Below, one piece after another: positions 15,086 to 22,494 of a DNA stretch of 51,692 bases. The stretch lies in NCBI GenBank assembly GCA_963660615.1, contig CAVKYE010000008.1, forward strand, positions 1 through 51,692, in the 5' to 3' direction. The notes under the pieces were generated by a model, which worked only from the letters and a program-made list of their open reading frames with translations, had not been told where the DNA came from and did no database searches. The stretch is from Coprosoma sp963660615. GTDB lineage: Bacteria; Bacillota_I; Bacilli_A; RF39; UBA660. A program made the position numbers and the translations under genes. The first letter of the stretch is position 1, and the number at the start of each line of letters is the position of its first letter.

Positions 15086-16158
15086 TAAATCCAGATAAGG
15101 TTGAAGTGTTAGAACTTGGGGTGAAGCCTAAGAAAAAAAAGAAAAAGGTATTTGTTTTTTTAATTGTTTTCTTTGTCTTTGCTATTTCTTCTTTTGCGTT
15201 TTTGCTTTATGGACCTTATAGTGGTTTTCGAAATTTTTTGATTACGACAGCAATGACGACGATGAATCATCAGTACTTGGCAACTACTTTTTATAGTGAT
15301 AAGACTATTAATAAAGTTTTGAGTCAAAATTATGTTGAGGAAAGTGGTGAAAGTACGGATACTACCTTGGTATCTATGACAAATTATAGTTCTAATAGTA
15401 CAATGTTTTTAAATAAGTATGATAAGGAGATTCTTACTAAGGATAGTGGGAATGATGATTATAAACTTATAAAGATTAATGGTGACGGTCTTAGGGGCTA
15501 TTTGGTGGCTATTTATGATGCTTCTAAGGTGAAGATGGCAACGGCTTCTACTATGGGAAGTAAGGGACAAATGCTTACCGATATTGCTAAGAACAATAAT
15601 GCTTTGGTGGCGATGAACGCAAGTGGATTTGTTGATCCTAACTATATGAGTAATGGTGCTTCGCCTCATGGGGCAGTTATTAAAGATGGTGTGCTTGTTT
15701 CTAATAATGAAAGGCTTAGTATTGGCGGAGGTATTATTGGTTTTGATAAGGATAATAAGCTTGTTTTGAGTAAGATGAGTGGCGAGGAGGCTGTTAAAGC
15801 TGGAATAAGGGATGCAGCTGATTTCGGACCGTTTTTGATTGTTAATGGTGTTCCTTCTTTTATTAAAGGTAATGGTGGATGGGGTTCTGCTCCTAGAAGC
15901 GCTATTGCTCAAAGAAAGGATGGTATTGTTTTGTTTTTAGTTATGGATGGCCGTGATTATGCGAATGGTATTTCGGGGGCTGATATGACGGACATGACGG
16001 AAATTTTGATGAAATATGGTGCTTATAATGCGGCTAATTTAGATGGTGGAACGTCTAGTGGTCTCGTTATTAATAATGCACTTGTTAATAAGCCAGTAAG
16101 TGGCAGTGGCGAGAAGAAAACTCGTGCTATTCCAGATGCTTGGATTGTTGTAAAGTAA
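15082..16158 (+). CDS. Membrane-anchored phosphodiester glycosidase (NAGPA) family protein
   Basis: A 358-residue protein with a Lys-rich cytoplasmic start (KPKKKKKKV), a membrane helix (FVFLIVFFVFAISSFAFLLY, about 24-43) and an outside domain of the NAGPA/exopolysaccharide-biosynthesis family (PF09992). Diagnostic parts: ALVAMNASGFVDPNY, GASPHGAVIKDGVLV, GPFLIVNGVP, APRSAIAQRKDGIVLFLVMD and YNAANLDGGTSSGLV. The family removes phosphodiester-linked sugars or modifies surface polysaccharides. Coupled to the preceding gene by an ATGA overlap. No terminator is evident after it. Confidence 0.88.
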   Translation: MINPDKVEVLELGVKPKKKKKKVFVFLIVFFVFAISSFAFLLYGPYSGFRNFLITTAMTTMNHQYLATTFYSDKTINKVLSQNYVEESGESTDTTLVSMTNYSSNSTMFLNKYDKEILTKDSGNDDYKLIKINGDGLRGYLVAIYDASKVKMATASTMGSKGQMLTDIAKNNNALVAMNASGFVDPNYMSNGASPHGAVIKDGVLVSNNERLSIGGGIIGFDKDNKLVLSKMSGEEAVKAGIRDAADFGPFLIVNGVPSFIKGNGGWGSAPRSAIAQRKDGIVLFLVMDGRDYANGISGADMTDMTEILMKYGAYNAANLDGGTSSGLVINNALVNKPVSGSGEKKTRAIPDAWIVVK

Positions 16159-16263
16159 TATGATTTATTTATAGACATATATTTACACTAGAATTATTAA
16201 AATTTATTATTTGACAAATTATTTTGAAAGTATTTTGATATAATGAAACTAGGAGGAGTAATT

Positions 16264-17319
16264 ATGGCTAGAAAAAAGAAAAAAAGTAAGAAGGGTTTTT
16301 GGTTTGTTCTTGTTATTTTGATACTTGCTTTAGCGGGGGGTTATTATTATTTTACAAATAATAAAGAAACTAGTGGGGATGTTATTAAGAAAATAACTAA
16401 AAAGGTACAGGTTGTTGATGTGAATTCTAAATCAAGACCAATTGCGGTTATGATTAATAATAATCACCAAGCTTGGCCTCATGCAGGGCTTGATGATGCT
16501 TATATTACTTACGAGATTATTGCTGAAGGTGGTATTACTAGAATGATGGCTTTATTTAAGGATAAGGACACATCTAAGATTGGCTCTGTTAGGAGTGCAA
16601 GACCATATTATTTGGACTATGCTTTAGAAAATGATGCGATTTATGTTCATTATGGATGGAGCGAGGATGCTAAGGCAGATATTTCTTCGCTTGGTGTTGA
16701 TAATATTAATGGGCTTACGGCTTCTTCGGTTTTTTGGAGAGATACTTCTTTGAAGAAGGCAACTGAACATACGGTGTTTACTAGCATGGAAAAAATTAAG
16801 GAATATGCGAAGGAAAAGGGCTATGACCGTAACACAAATAAGGATTTATTATTAAACTATAGTGTTGATTCAGTTAAGATTAAGAATAAGGAAGAAGCAC
16901 AGAAGGCTGACAATGTTTATATTAGATATTCTAAATATACGGACACGTCTTATGAATATGATAGTGAAAATAAGGTTTATAAACGTTTTATGTCTGGAGA
17001 GGCACATACTGATGCGGTTAGTGGTAAACAGTATACAGCTAAAAATATAATTATTACACCTATTGAAAATTATGCTTATGATTCTTATGGAAGACAAAAA
17101 CTTAATAATATTGGTAGTGGTGATGGCTGGTTTATTACTGAAGGCTATGCAGTTCCTATAACTTGGGAAAAAGATAGCAGAAGTAGTCAGACTGTTTATA
17201 AATATAAAAATGGTAAAGAAATTAAAGTAAATGATGGTAATACATTTATTCAAATTCAGCCAAAGGGCGAAGAGCTTACAATTACGGCTAATGAAGAGAA
17301 TACGGATTCTTTAGAATAA
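16264..17319 (+). CDS. DUF3048 domain protein (YerB-like), membrane anchored
   Basis: A 351-residue protein with a Lys-rich start, membrane helix (FWFVLVILILALAGGYYYF, about 12-30) and an outside DUF3048 domain. Family landmarks: SRPIAVMINNNHQAWPHAGL, ITYEIIAEGGITRMMALF, IGSVRSARPYYLDYA, then the C-terminal DUF3048_C part (ENKVYKRFMSGEAHTDAVSG, KNIIITPIE). Bacillus YerB is a lipoprotein; here a transmembrane anchor replaces the lipobox. No reaction is established for the family. ATG 16264 follows AGGAGGAG. An extended -10 TGATATAAT lies at about 16236-16244. Confidence 0.9.
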   Translation: MARKKKKSKKGFWFVLVILILALAGGYYYFTNNKETSGDVIKKITKKVQVVDVNSKSRPIAVMINNNHQAWPHAGLDDAYITYEIIAEGGITRMMALFKDKDTSKIGSVRSARPYYLDYALENDAIYVHYGWSEDAKADISSLGVDNINGLTASSVFWRDTSLKKATEHTVFTSMEKIKEYAKEKGYDRNTNKDLLLNYSVDSVKIKNKEEAQKADNVYIRYSKYTDTSYEYDSENKVYKRFMSGEAHTDAVSGKQYTAKNIIITPIENYAYDSYGRQKLNNIGSGDGWFITEGYAVPITWEKDSRSSQTVYKYKNGKEIKVNDGNTFIQIQPKGEELTITANEENTDSLE

Positions 17320-17377
17320 TTTGATATTTTCTTTTGATTGTGATATAATGACATAGTATTTGAGGTGAAAAAGATAA

Positions 17378-17881
17378 ATGAATTTTCAAAATCAAGATGA
17401 AGAATACACAAATATTGTTAAAAATATATTGGAAAATGATGAGTTTAAAAAGATTAAGGAAATTGAACATCATGGTGTTAACAGATTTGATCACTCAGTT
17501 AGAGTATCATATTATTCATACAAAGTTGCGAAGATGCTTCATTTAGATTATATTGGAACAGCTAGAGGTGGACTTTTACATGATTTCTTTTTGAGCCCAG
17601 AAGATAGAACAAAAATGGATAGATTTGTTTCTACTTTTGTTCATCCAAAGGAAGCTTTAGAAACGGCTAAGAAAAATTTTGATTTAACGGTAAAGGAACA
17701 AGATATGATTAGAAGCCATATGTTTCCAATCAATCCTTCAGTTCCTAAATACTTAGAATCATGGATTGTTAGTAGTGTTGATAAAGTAGTAGCAGTAAAT
17801 GAGCTTTCTTTAAAGTTTAGATTTAAACTTAAGTATGCTTATAGTGTTATGCTGCTGTTTATGATAAATTTTGTTAGATAG
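17378..17881 (+). CDS. HD-domain phosphohydrolase family protein
   Basis: A 167-residue soluble protein with an HD metal-binding pattern: FDHSVRVSYYSYKVAKML (first His), GGLLHDFFLS (the HD pair) and SSVDKVVAV (distal Asp). Additional histidines in HPKEAL and RSHMFPI fit a metal site. Relatives are described as HD-superfamily hydrolases acting on nucleotides or phosphates; the substrate is unknown. It precedes ndk by 12 bases and shares its transcript, which hints at nucleotide metabolism. An extended -10 (TGATATAAT, about 17340-17348) lies upstream. Confidence 0.85.
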   Translation: MNFQNQDEEYTNIVKNILENDEFKKIKEIEHHGVNRFDHSVRVSYYSYKVAKMLHLDYIGTARGGLLHDFFLSPEDRTKMDRFVSTFVHPKEALETAKKNFDLTVKEQDMIRSHMFPINPSVPKYLESWIVSSVDKVVAVNELSLKFRFKLKYAYSVMLLFMINFVR

Positions 17882-17893
17882 GAGATAATAATT

Positions 17894-18292
17894 ATGGAAA
17901 GAACTTATATTATGACTAAACCCGATGCTTATCAAAGAGGATTAATTGGTAACATCATTACTAGAATCGAAAATAAAGGGTATAAAATAACTGATATGAA
18001 AATGATGAATTTAGATGAGGCTATTTTGACTGAGCATTATGCTCATTTAGCTGATAAGCCTTTCTTTAAGGATATTGTTGCTTATATGACTTCTGGGCCT
18101 GTTGTTGGTATGGTTGTTGAAGGTGAGAATGTTGTTGAAGGCATGAGAAAGATTATGGGACCTACTGATGGATTAGAGGCTTTATCTGGAACTATTAGAG
18201 GTGATTATGCTCATAATAAGTCTGAAAATTTAGTTCATGGCTCTGATTCAGTAGAAAATGCTGAAATTGAAATTAAAAGATTCTTTGGTTAA
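17894..18292 (+). CDS. ndk: Nucleoside diphosphate kinase
   Basis: A 132-residue enzyme that moves phosphate between nucleoside tri- and diphosphates through a phosphohistidine. Landmarks: YIMTKPDAYQRGLIGNII (phosphate-binding Lys), PVVGMVVEGENVV, MRKIMGPTDG and the active-site region SENLVHGSDSVENA, whose His is the catalytic one. The usual RDFA...RN stretch reads GDYAHNKSEN, a mild variation. AGGAGATAATA lies upstream. A terminator overlaps its stop codon. Confidence 0.96.
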   Translation: MERTYIMTKPDAYQRGLIGNIITRIENKGYKITDMKMMNLDEAILTEHYAHLADKPFFKDIVAYMTSGPVVGMVVEGENVVEGMRKIMGPTDGLEALSGTIRGDYAHNKSENLVHGSDSVENAEIEIKRFFG

Positions 18293-18306
18293 TTCCAAAG
18301 TTTTTT
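18283..18306 (+). terminator. Terminator of ndk with stop codon in the loop
   Basis: CTTTGG (18283-18288), loop TTAATT, CCAAAG (18295-18300), T6. The TAA stop of ndk lies in the loop. This separates ndk from the switch element downstream. Confidence 0.85.
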
Positions 18307-18355
18307 GTTTATATATTATATTTTATTGATTTGGTGTGATGAATTTTTTTGTTAA

Positions 18356-18392
18356 AAAAGTATCGTATAACTAGACATTATACGATACTTTT
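18356..18392. repeat. Left inverted-repeat site (IR1) of a candidate invertible element
   Basis: Arms AAAAGTATCGTATAA (18356-18370) and TTATACGATACTTTT (18378-18392) are perfect 15-bp inverses around a 7-base centre CTAGACA (18371-18377). Two inverse arms around 6-8 bases is the layout of tyrosine-recombinase core sites. The portion 18364-18392 recurs in inverted orientation at 18551-18579 with 28 of 29 bases identical. As RNA it could also form a strong hairpin. Confidence 0.75.
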
Positions 18393-18550
18393 GGGTAAAA
18401 ACTCAGAAATTTCTTTTTTTATAAGAAATATTATAATTCTTAAAAATAGCTTTTTTATTTATGAAGAAGGTAAATTTTTGTAAAAATCATTTAAAAGTGA
18501 TAAAAAAACATTTCTAATATATTAGATGTATGTTATACTTATAGTAGCTA
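18393..18550. other. Candidate invertible promoter segment between IR1 and IR2
   Basis: 158 bases of AT-rich non-coding DNA lie between the two inverted repeats. They hold an extended -10 near the right end and no gene. A TATAAT-like box on the minus strand is near the left end (about 18428-18436, reading TTATAAT), so either orientation might offer a promoter. Inversion between the 7-base centres would flip about 188 bases and reorient the promoter relative to the pilin-like gene, as in fimS-type switches. No recombinase gene is in this window. Confidence 0.55.
18531..18539 (+). promoter_or_regulatory. Extended -10 promoter inside the candidate switch, facing the pilin-like gene
   Basis: TGTTATACT (TGn-TATACT) at 18531-18539, 12 bases before IR2. 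Transcription from here would pass through IR2 in the 5' leader and reach the ribosome site GGAGAGGGA at 18598-18606. No good -35 box is seen. Confidence 0.55.
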
Positions 18551-18579
18551 AAAAGTATCATATAATGTCTAGTTATACG
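18551..18579. repeat. Right inverted-repeat site (IR2) of a candidate invertible element
   Basis: Begins AAAAGTATCATATAA, centre TGTCTAG (18566-18572), then TTATACG. It is the reverse complement of 18364-18392 with one mismatch; the centre is exactly inverted relative to IR1. The outer arm stops matching after 7 bases, so the site is asymmetric. Confidence 0.75.
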
Positions 18580-18609
18580 TCAATTATGATAAGTAAGGAG
18601 AGGGAATGT

Positions 18610-19959
18610 ATGAATAAAAAAGGATTTACACTAGTAGAATTACTTGCGGTTATTGTTATACTAGCAATAGTTGCTTTAGTAACTGTACCAGCAATTTTAA
18701 ATGTAATTAATGATTCTAGAGAAAAAGGCGCGGAAGATAAAGCATGGGGAACTATAGAGGCTGTTAAAAGTGCATATGCACAGGCTCAAATGAGCGGCTA
18801 TGAAGATGCTGAAGGAAATGGAGTAAGTGTAAGTGGAGATAACCTTATAGTTACTTTTAGTAATGGTACTGAGGCTTTTGGTAGTAAAAAAATAACTATG
18901 ACAGGAGAAAGACCAACAAGTGGAACCGTAACTATTAATAAAAATACTGGAGATATTACTTGTAATGATTTATATTTTAAGGGAAATGGAAAATTTTATT
19001 GTACAACAACTGATGGAAAATCAATGAAATGTAATAAGGGAAATAAAGGTGGTGCTACTGGGGGAAGTAGTATAGGTGGAATTGATGTAGCAGTGGTAAC
19101 ATCAGGAGATGGATTATATGCTGATTCTACTGAGTCTGGTAGATATGTTTATAAAGGAGCAAGTCCAGATAATTATATTAAATTAGGTAGTGATACATAT
19201 AGAATTATTGCTAAAGAAGCAGATGGAACATTAAAAGTTATTAGAAATGATAGTATAGGCAATATAGATTTTGATGCAGAAAATGCAAGATATTCTACAG
19301 TAAGTACAGATTATTGCAATTCTCCTTATGGTTGTAAAGTATGGGGAAGTAAAACAACTACTTTAAATTCATCAGGAAGTAATGTAACAATGATGCCAAG
19401 AGAAGTAGGGGGAACGTTATATAATCTTCCTGAAACAGAAGCCACATTAAATACATATTTAAATACCACATGGTTAAATACTTTATCTACAGACGTACAA
19501 AGCAAAATAATAACACATATTTTTAATGTGGGTGGTGTAAGAGGAATCTATGGAACTAGTGGGCAAACACTTGCTACAGATATATCACATGAACAAGCAT
19601 ATAAATGGAAAGGCAAAGTAGGGCTAATGAATATAACGGATTATGTAAAATCAAATAGTAATGTAAGCTTGTGTGGAACAGTATATGCAAATGGTTACTC
19701 AGCAGGTAATTATAGTACATGTAAGACAACAAGTTGGATATTTGCCTCTTTAGACTCTAGTATATGGACTATTACGCCTGATTTTGGTCCCTATAGTGAT
19801 GATACTTTTGTAGGCACCGTTGATAATGCGGGTGCTTTTTCCAATAGTAGTGCATCCAATGGTTCTATTTATGGTGTTGCTCCAGTTTTTTATCTGTCAT
19901 CTGACATAACCTTAAAAGGAAAAGGAACTTTAAGTAATCCATATACTATATCTGTTTAA
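18610..19959 (+). CDS. Large pilin-like surface protein, candidate phase-variable
   Basis: A 449-residue protein with a prepilin leader MNKKGFTLVELLAVIVILAI (cleavage after Gly5, Glu at mature position 5), much larger than a standard pilin. After the pilin stalk (about 1-150) comes a Gly-rich linker (KGNKGGATGGSSIGG) and a C-terminal domain with IKLGSDTYRIIAKEADGTLK, a WIFASLDSSIWTITP core and the ending GVAPVFYLSSDITL, resembling DUF6273-type adhesin domains. Probably a minor or tip pilin that binds a surface. ATG 18610 follows GGAGAGGGA. Codon use differs from neighbours: GGA, GTA, AAA and AGA rather than GGT, GTT and AAG, suggesting transfer or a different history. A paralogue's tail is at 1-69. 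Confidence 0.8.
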   Translation: MNKKGFTLVELLAVIVILAIVALVTVPAILNVINDSREKGAEDKAWGTIEAVKSAYAQAQMSGYEDAEGNGVSVSGDNLIVTFSNGTEAFGSKKITMTGERPTSGTVTINKNTGDITCNDLYFKGNGKFYCTTTDGKSMKCNKGNKGGATGGSSIGGIDVAVVTSGDGLYADSTESGRYVYKGASPDNYIKLGSDTYRIIAKEADGTLKVIRNDSIGNIDFDAENARYSTVSTDYCNSPYGCKVWGSKTTTLNSSGSNVTMMPREVGGTLYNLPETEATLNTYLNTTWLNTLSTDVQSKIITHIFNVGGVRGIYGTSGQTLATDISHEQAYKWKGKVGLMNITDYVKSNSNVSLCGTVYANGYSAGNYSTCKTTSWIFASLDSSIWTITPDFGPYSDDTFVGTVDNAGAFSNSSASNGSIYGVAPVFYLSSDITLKGKGTLSNPYTISV

Positions 19960-19993
19960 TAATGTTATCAACTTAATAAGATTATTGATTTGC

Positions 19994-20019
19994 AAAACTC
20001 AGTTTAATTACTGGGTTTT
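19994..20019 (+). terminator. Terminator of the large pilin-like gene
   Basis: AAAACTCAGT (19994-20003) pairs with ACTGGGTTTT (20010-20019) around TTAATT; 10-bp stem with one T-G pair. The 3' T's form part of the stem. Confidence 0.7.
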
Positions 20020-20118
20020 AATTTAAATAAATAATATAATAAATGTAATTAAAAACAATTTAACAAAAAAAGTTATGCATTAAAAGTAAATTTGCATAAC
20101 TATGTTTTCTATAAAAAA

Positions 20119-20195
20119 TGGCGTCCCAGAGAGGATTCGAACCTCCGACACCGGCCTTAGGAGGGCCGTGCTCTATCCAGCTGAGCTACTAGGAC
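20119..20195 (-). tRNA. tRNA-Arg (anticodon CCT)
   Basis: Reads on the minus strand from 20195 to 20119, 77 bases with CCA encoded. Acceptor stem GTCCTAG / CTGGGAC, D stem GCTC/GAGC, anticodon stem CGGCC/GGCCG around CTCCTAA giving anticodon CCT (for AGG codons), T arm GGAGG-TTCGAAT-CCTCT, discriminator G. Upstream on the minus strand an extended -10 TGATATAAT is visible (about 20206-20214). tRNA-Arg genes often serve as integration sites, which may matter given the foreign-looking pilin-like gene beside it. Confidence 0.95.
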
Positions 20196-20239
20196 ACATA
20201 TTAATTATATCATATTTATGAAATTTTGTAACAAAAAAT

Positions 20240-20268
20240 TTGACAAGAGTGAAATTTTATGGTAGGAT
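20240..20268 (+). promoter_or_regulatory. Sigma-A promoter of greA-tgt
   Basis: TTGACA (20240-20245), 17-base spacer, TAGGAT (20263-20268) preceded by TGG. Same architecture as the rpsP promoter. Confidence 0.75.
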
Positions 20269-20300
20269 AGAACTCGTTTTTTAAAAAGGGAGGTTTTTAT

Positions 20301-20870
20301 ATGGAAAATGTATTTGAGGTAAGTGGAGAGGTTGTTTTAACACCTATGCAGTATGTTGCACTTACTAATGGCCTTAAAGAAAAGGAACTTAAGGTTATGG
20401 AAGCGGAGGATGATTTAAGGGTATATCGTTTATCCGAGGCTAAGCATGTTGGTGATGAACATTTTACTAGCGGTGATGAGGAGTTTAAGAAAGCTTTGCA
20501 TGATGCGACTAATGAGGTTTCAACTTATCACGAGCTTTTATCTAATCCAATTATTGCTTCTCCTGTTGGGGATAGTGTTCAAATTGGTAGTTTAGTTAAT
20601 GTTACTATTAATAATCGTATTCATAAAGAATTTGTTGTGGTTTTACGTTCTTTAAATGCGGGACATAAGGCGGTTAATGAGGTTTCTCTTGAGTCACCTA
20701 TTGGTATGGCTATTTTTAATAAGGAAGAGGGATATTCTGGTAAGTATGCGGCTAATGGTAATGTTATATCTGTATCAATTGATAGTGTTAACAATGATTT
20801 TTGTGCTGAGTATATGGAAATGAATGCTTCTTATTTTGAAAATGTTAATCAAAAAGGGTTGTCTATGTAG
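20301..20870 (+). CDS. greA: GreA/GreB-family transcription elongation factor (divergent)
   Basis: A 189-residue protein, longer than the usual 158. The N-terminal coiled coil (LTPMQYVALTNGLKEKELKV, then AKHVGDEHFTSGDEEFKKAL) matches the Gre hairpin: the HVGDEHFTSGDEEF tip replaces the usual EHGDLSENAEY and keeps acidic residues that position Mg at the polymerase active site. The C-terminal domain is clear (SNPIIASPVGDSVQIGSLVN, then VSLESPIGMAIFNKEEGYSG, then NGNVISVSIDSV). Gre factors rescue backtracked RNA polymerase by stimulating transcript cleavage. The divergent tip makes activity uncertain. First gene before tgt, with GGGAGG upstream. Confidence 0.7.
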   Translation: MENVFEVSGEVVLTPMQYVALTNGLKEKELKVMEAEDDLRVYRLSEAKHVGDEHFTSGDEEFKKALHDATNEVSTYHELLSNPIIASPVGDSVQIGSLVNVTINNRIHKEFVVVLRSLNAGHKAVNEVSLESPIGMAIFNKEEGYSGKYAANGNVISVSIDSVNNDFCAEYMEMNASYFENVNQKGLSM

Positions 20871-20884
20871 AGGGCTCTTTTTTT
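20851..20884 (+). terminator. Weak terminator after greA
   Basis: AAAAAGGG (20851-20858) can pair with CTCTTTTT (20875-20882) with one G-T pair across a 16-base loop; an alternative short AGAG/CTCT hairpin exists at 20869-20878. The T run follows. Readthrough into tgt is likely. Confidence 0.45.
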
Positions 20885-20923
20885 ATTTTTGTTTTTATGT
20901 TATAATTTTTTTGAGGTGTTGTT

Positions 20924-22030
20924 ATGAAGGTAAAGTATGAACTATTGGATTCTGATGGAAGGGCTAGGTATGGTAAGCTCCATACTAATTATGGGGTTTA
21001 TGAGATGCCAATGTTTATGCCTGTTGGAACGCTTGCTAATGTTAAGACTTTGGTTCCTGAGGAATTGAAACAGGTAGGTAGTGGTATTATTTTATCTAAT
21101 ACTTATCACTTGTGGCTTAGACCTGGAGAGGATGTTGTTATGCATGCGGGTGGTCTTCATAAGTTTATGAATTATGATGGACCAATTTTGACGGATAGTG
21201 GCGGATTTCAGGTGTTTTCTTTGGTTAAAAATAAGAAGGGTATTACTGAAGAAGGTGTTAAGTTTAAGAGCCATATTGATGGTAAGGAACTTTTTTTAAC
21301 TCCTGAACTTTCTATTGAAATTCAAAATAAGCTTGATAGTGATATTGCTATGAGTTTTGATGAGTGTATTCCGCCTTTTGCAAGTTATGACTATGCGAAG
21401 GAAAGCACTTTAAGGACTTTGAGATGGGCTAAAAGAGGAAAGGATGCTTTTAATAATGAAAGGCAATCTTTGTTTGGTATTGTTCAGGGCAGTGAGTTTT
21501 CTGATTTGAGAAAGTTAAGTGCTTTAGAAACGGTTAAGATTGGTTTTGATGGATATGCTATTGGTGGCGTGGCTATTGGTGAGAGTAAAGATGTTACTTA
21601 TAAGATGATTGATGATTCTATTAAATATTTACCTTTAGATAAGCCTAGATATTTGATGGGGGTAGGTGAACCTTTGGATATTCTTGAAGGAATTGATAGG
21701 GGCGTTGATATGTTTGATTGTGTTTTGCCAACTAGGCTTGCAAGACATGGTAATGCGTTTACTCCTTATGGAAAGATTAATCTTAAAAATTTGAAGTTTA
21801 AGGAAGATTTTGAGCCTATTGATAAGGAATGTGACTGTTATACATGTAAACATTATACTAAGGCTTATATTAGGCATTTACTTACTTCTAAAGAAAGTTT
21901 AGGTGGCAGGCTTCTTTCCATTCATAATATTAGGTTTTTAATTAAACTTACAGAAGGCGCTAGAGAAGCTATTAAAGAAAAAAAATTCGCTTGTTATAAG
22001 CGAGAATTTATAAAGAAGTACAATAGTTAG
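20924..22030 (+). CDS. tgt: Tgt, queuine/preQ1 tRNA-ribosyltransferase
   Basis: A 368-residue enzyme of normal length that swaps guanine 34 for preQ1 in tRNAs with GUN anticodons. Landmarks: MPVGTLANVKTLVPEEL, the general-acid Asp in LTDSGGFQVFSL, the nucleophile region MSFDECIPPFASYDYAKES, YAIGGVAIGE, MGVGEPLDILEGIDRGVDMF then DCVLPTRLARHG, and the zinc ligands CDCYTCKHY with a downstream His (IHNIRF). No queuosine synthesis genes are in the window. In Bacillus, tgt likewise precedes yajC-yrzE-spoVB-comN-secDF; yajC is missing here. Confidence 0.97.
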   Translation: MKVKYELLDSDGRARYGKLHTNYGVYEMPMFMPVGTLANVKTLVPEELKQVGSGIILSNTYHLWLRPGEDVVMHAGGLHKFMNYDGPILTDSGGFQVFSLVKNKKGITEEGVKFKSHIDGKELFLTPELSIEIQNKLDSDIAMSFDECIPPFASYDYAKESTLRTLRWAKRGKDAFNNERQSLFGIVQGSEFSDLRKLSALETVKIGFDGYAIGGVAIGESKDVTYKMIDDSIKYLPLDKPRYLMGVGEPLDILEGIDRGVDMFDCVLPTRLARHGNAFTPYGKINLKNLKFKEDFEPIDKECDCYTCKHYTKAYIRHLLTSKESLGGRLLSIHNIRFLIKLTEGAREAIKEKKFACYKREFIKKYNS

Positions 22031-22041
22031 GCTTCTTTTTT
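22012..22041. terminator. Bidirectional terminator between tgt and the TIGR04086 gene
   Basis: AAAGAAG (22012-22018) / CTTCTTT (22032-22038) with a 13-base loop, A's on the left and T's on the right. It overlaps both convergent stop codons. Confidence 0.7.
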
Positions 22042-22386
22042 GTTTATTCCAAGGATGCTTCCAAAAATTGAACTTACGATTAAAATTAGATAAAAAATTA
22101 CGTCTTTTTGGGTTAATGTGTCAAATATGAGGTTATAGATCATAATTAATAATGTTATTATTAAGCCGATTTTTAGTCCTTCTAACCATCCATTTTTGTT
22201 TGTGTTTTTGCCAATTATATATCCTGATAGGCCAAGTGATAGTAATGGGATTATTATTTTTGATATGCTTAATAATTTTCCATTTATTATATCAAAGTAA
22301 TTTAAAGTGGTTATTATAAATGTTAATATTATTATACTGCTTATACCGTATAGGAAACTTTTTAGTATTTTTTTTAAATATTTCAT
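22027..22386 (-). CDS. TIGR04086-family (YrzE-like) four-helix membrane protein
   Basis: A 119-residue integral membrane protein with about four helices (FLYGISSIIILTFIITTLNY, IIIPLLSLGLSGYIIG, GLKIGLIITLLIMIYNLIF, VIFYLILIVSSIFGSILG). Size, the GYIIGKNTNKNGWLEGLKIG loop and location between tgt and spoVB match TIGR04086 proteins, which in spore formers sit beside yajC/spoVB. Function unknown. AGGAGGAAAA supports the start. It is convergent with tgt, overlapping by four bases; in Bacillus its counterpart runs with spoVB. Confidence 0.8.
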   Translation of the reverse strand: MKYLKKILKSFLYGISSIIILTFIITTLNYFDIINGKLLSISKIIIPLLSLGLSGYIIGKNTNKNGWLEGLKIGLIITLLIMIYNLIFDTLTQKDVIFYLILIVSSIFGSILGINKKEA

Positions 22387-22494
22387 GGGTTTTCCTCCTA
22401 TGGAATTTTATGCTTTTGGATTTTAAATATGAAATTTGTTGTAAACTATTTGAAGATATGGTATACTTGTTTTATAGTATAAGGTGGTTATTTT

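Noticed and set aside
15409..15912. 167-residue minus-strand reading frame inside the NAGPA-family gene
   Set aside because: Antisense shadow rich in Ser/Asn/Ile with no ribosome site; the + strand protein has clear family motifs.
17378..17881. Possible frameshift truncating the HD-domain protein at its C-terminus
   Set aside because: The HD motif residues are complete and the stop is directly followed by the ndk ribosome site, so the short form looks natural.
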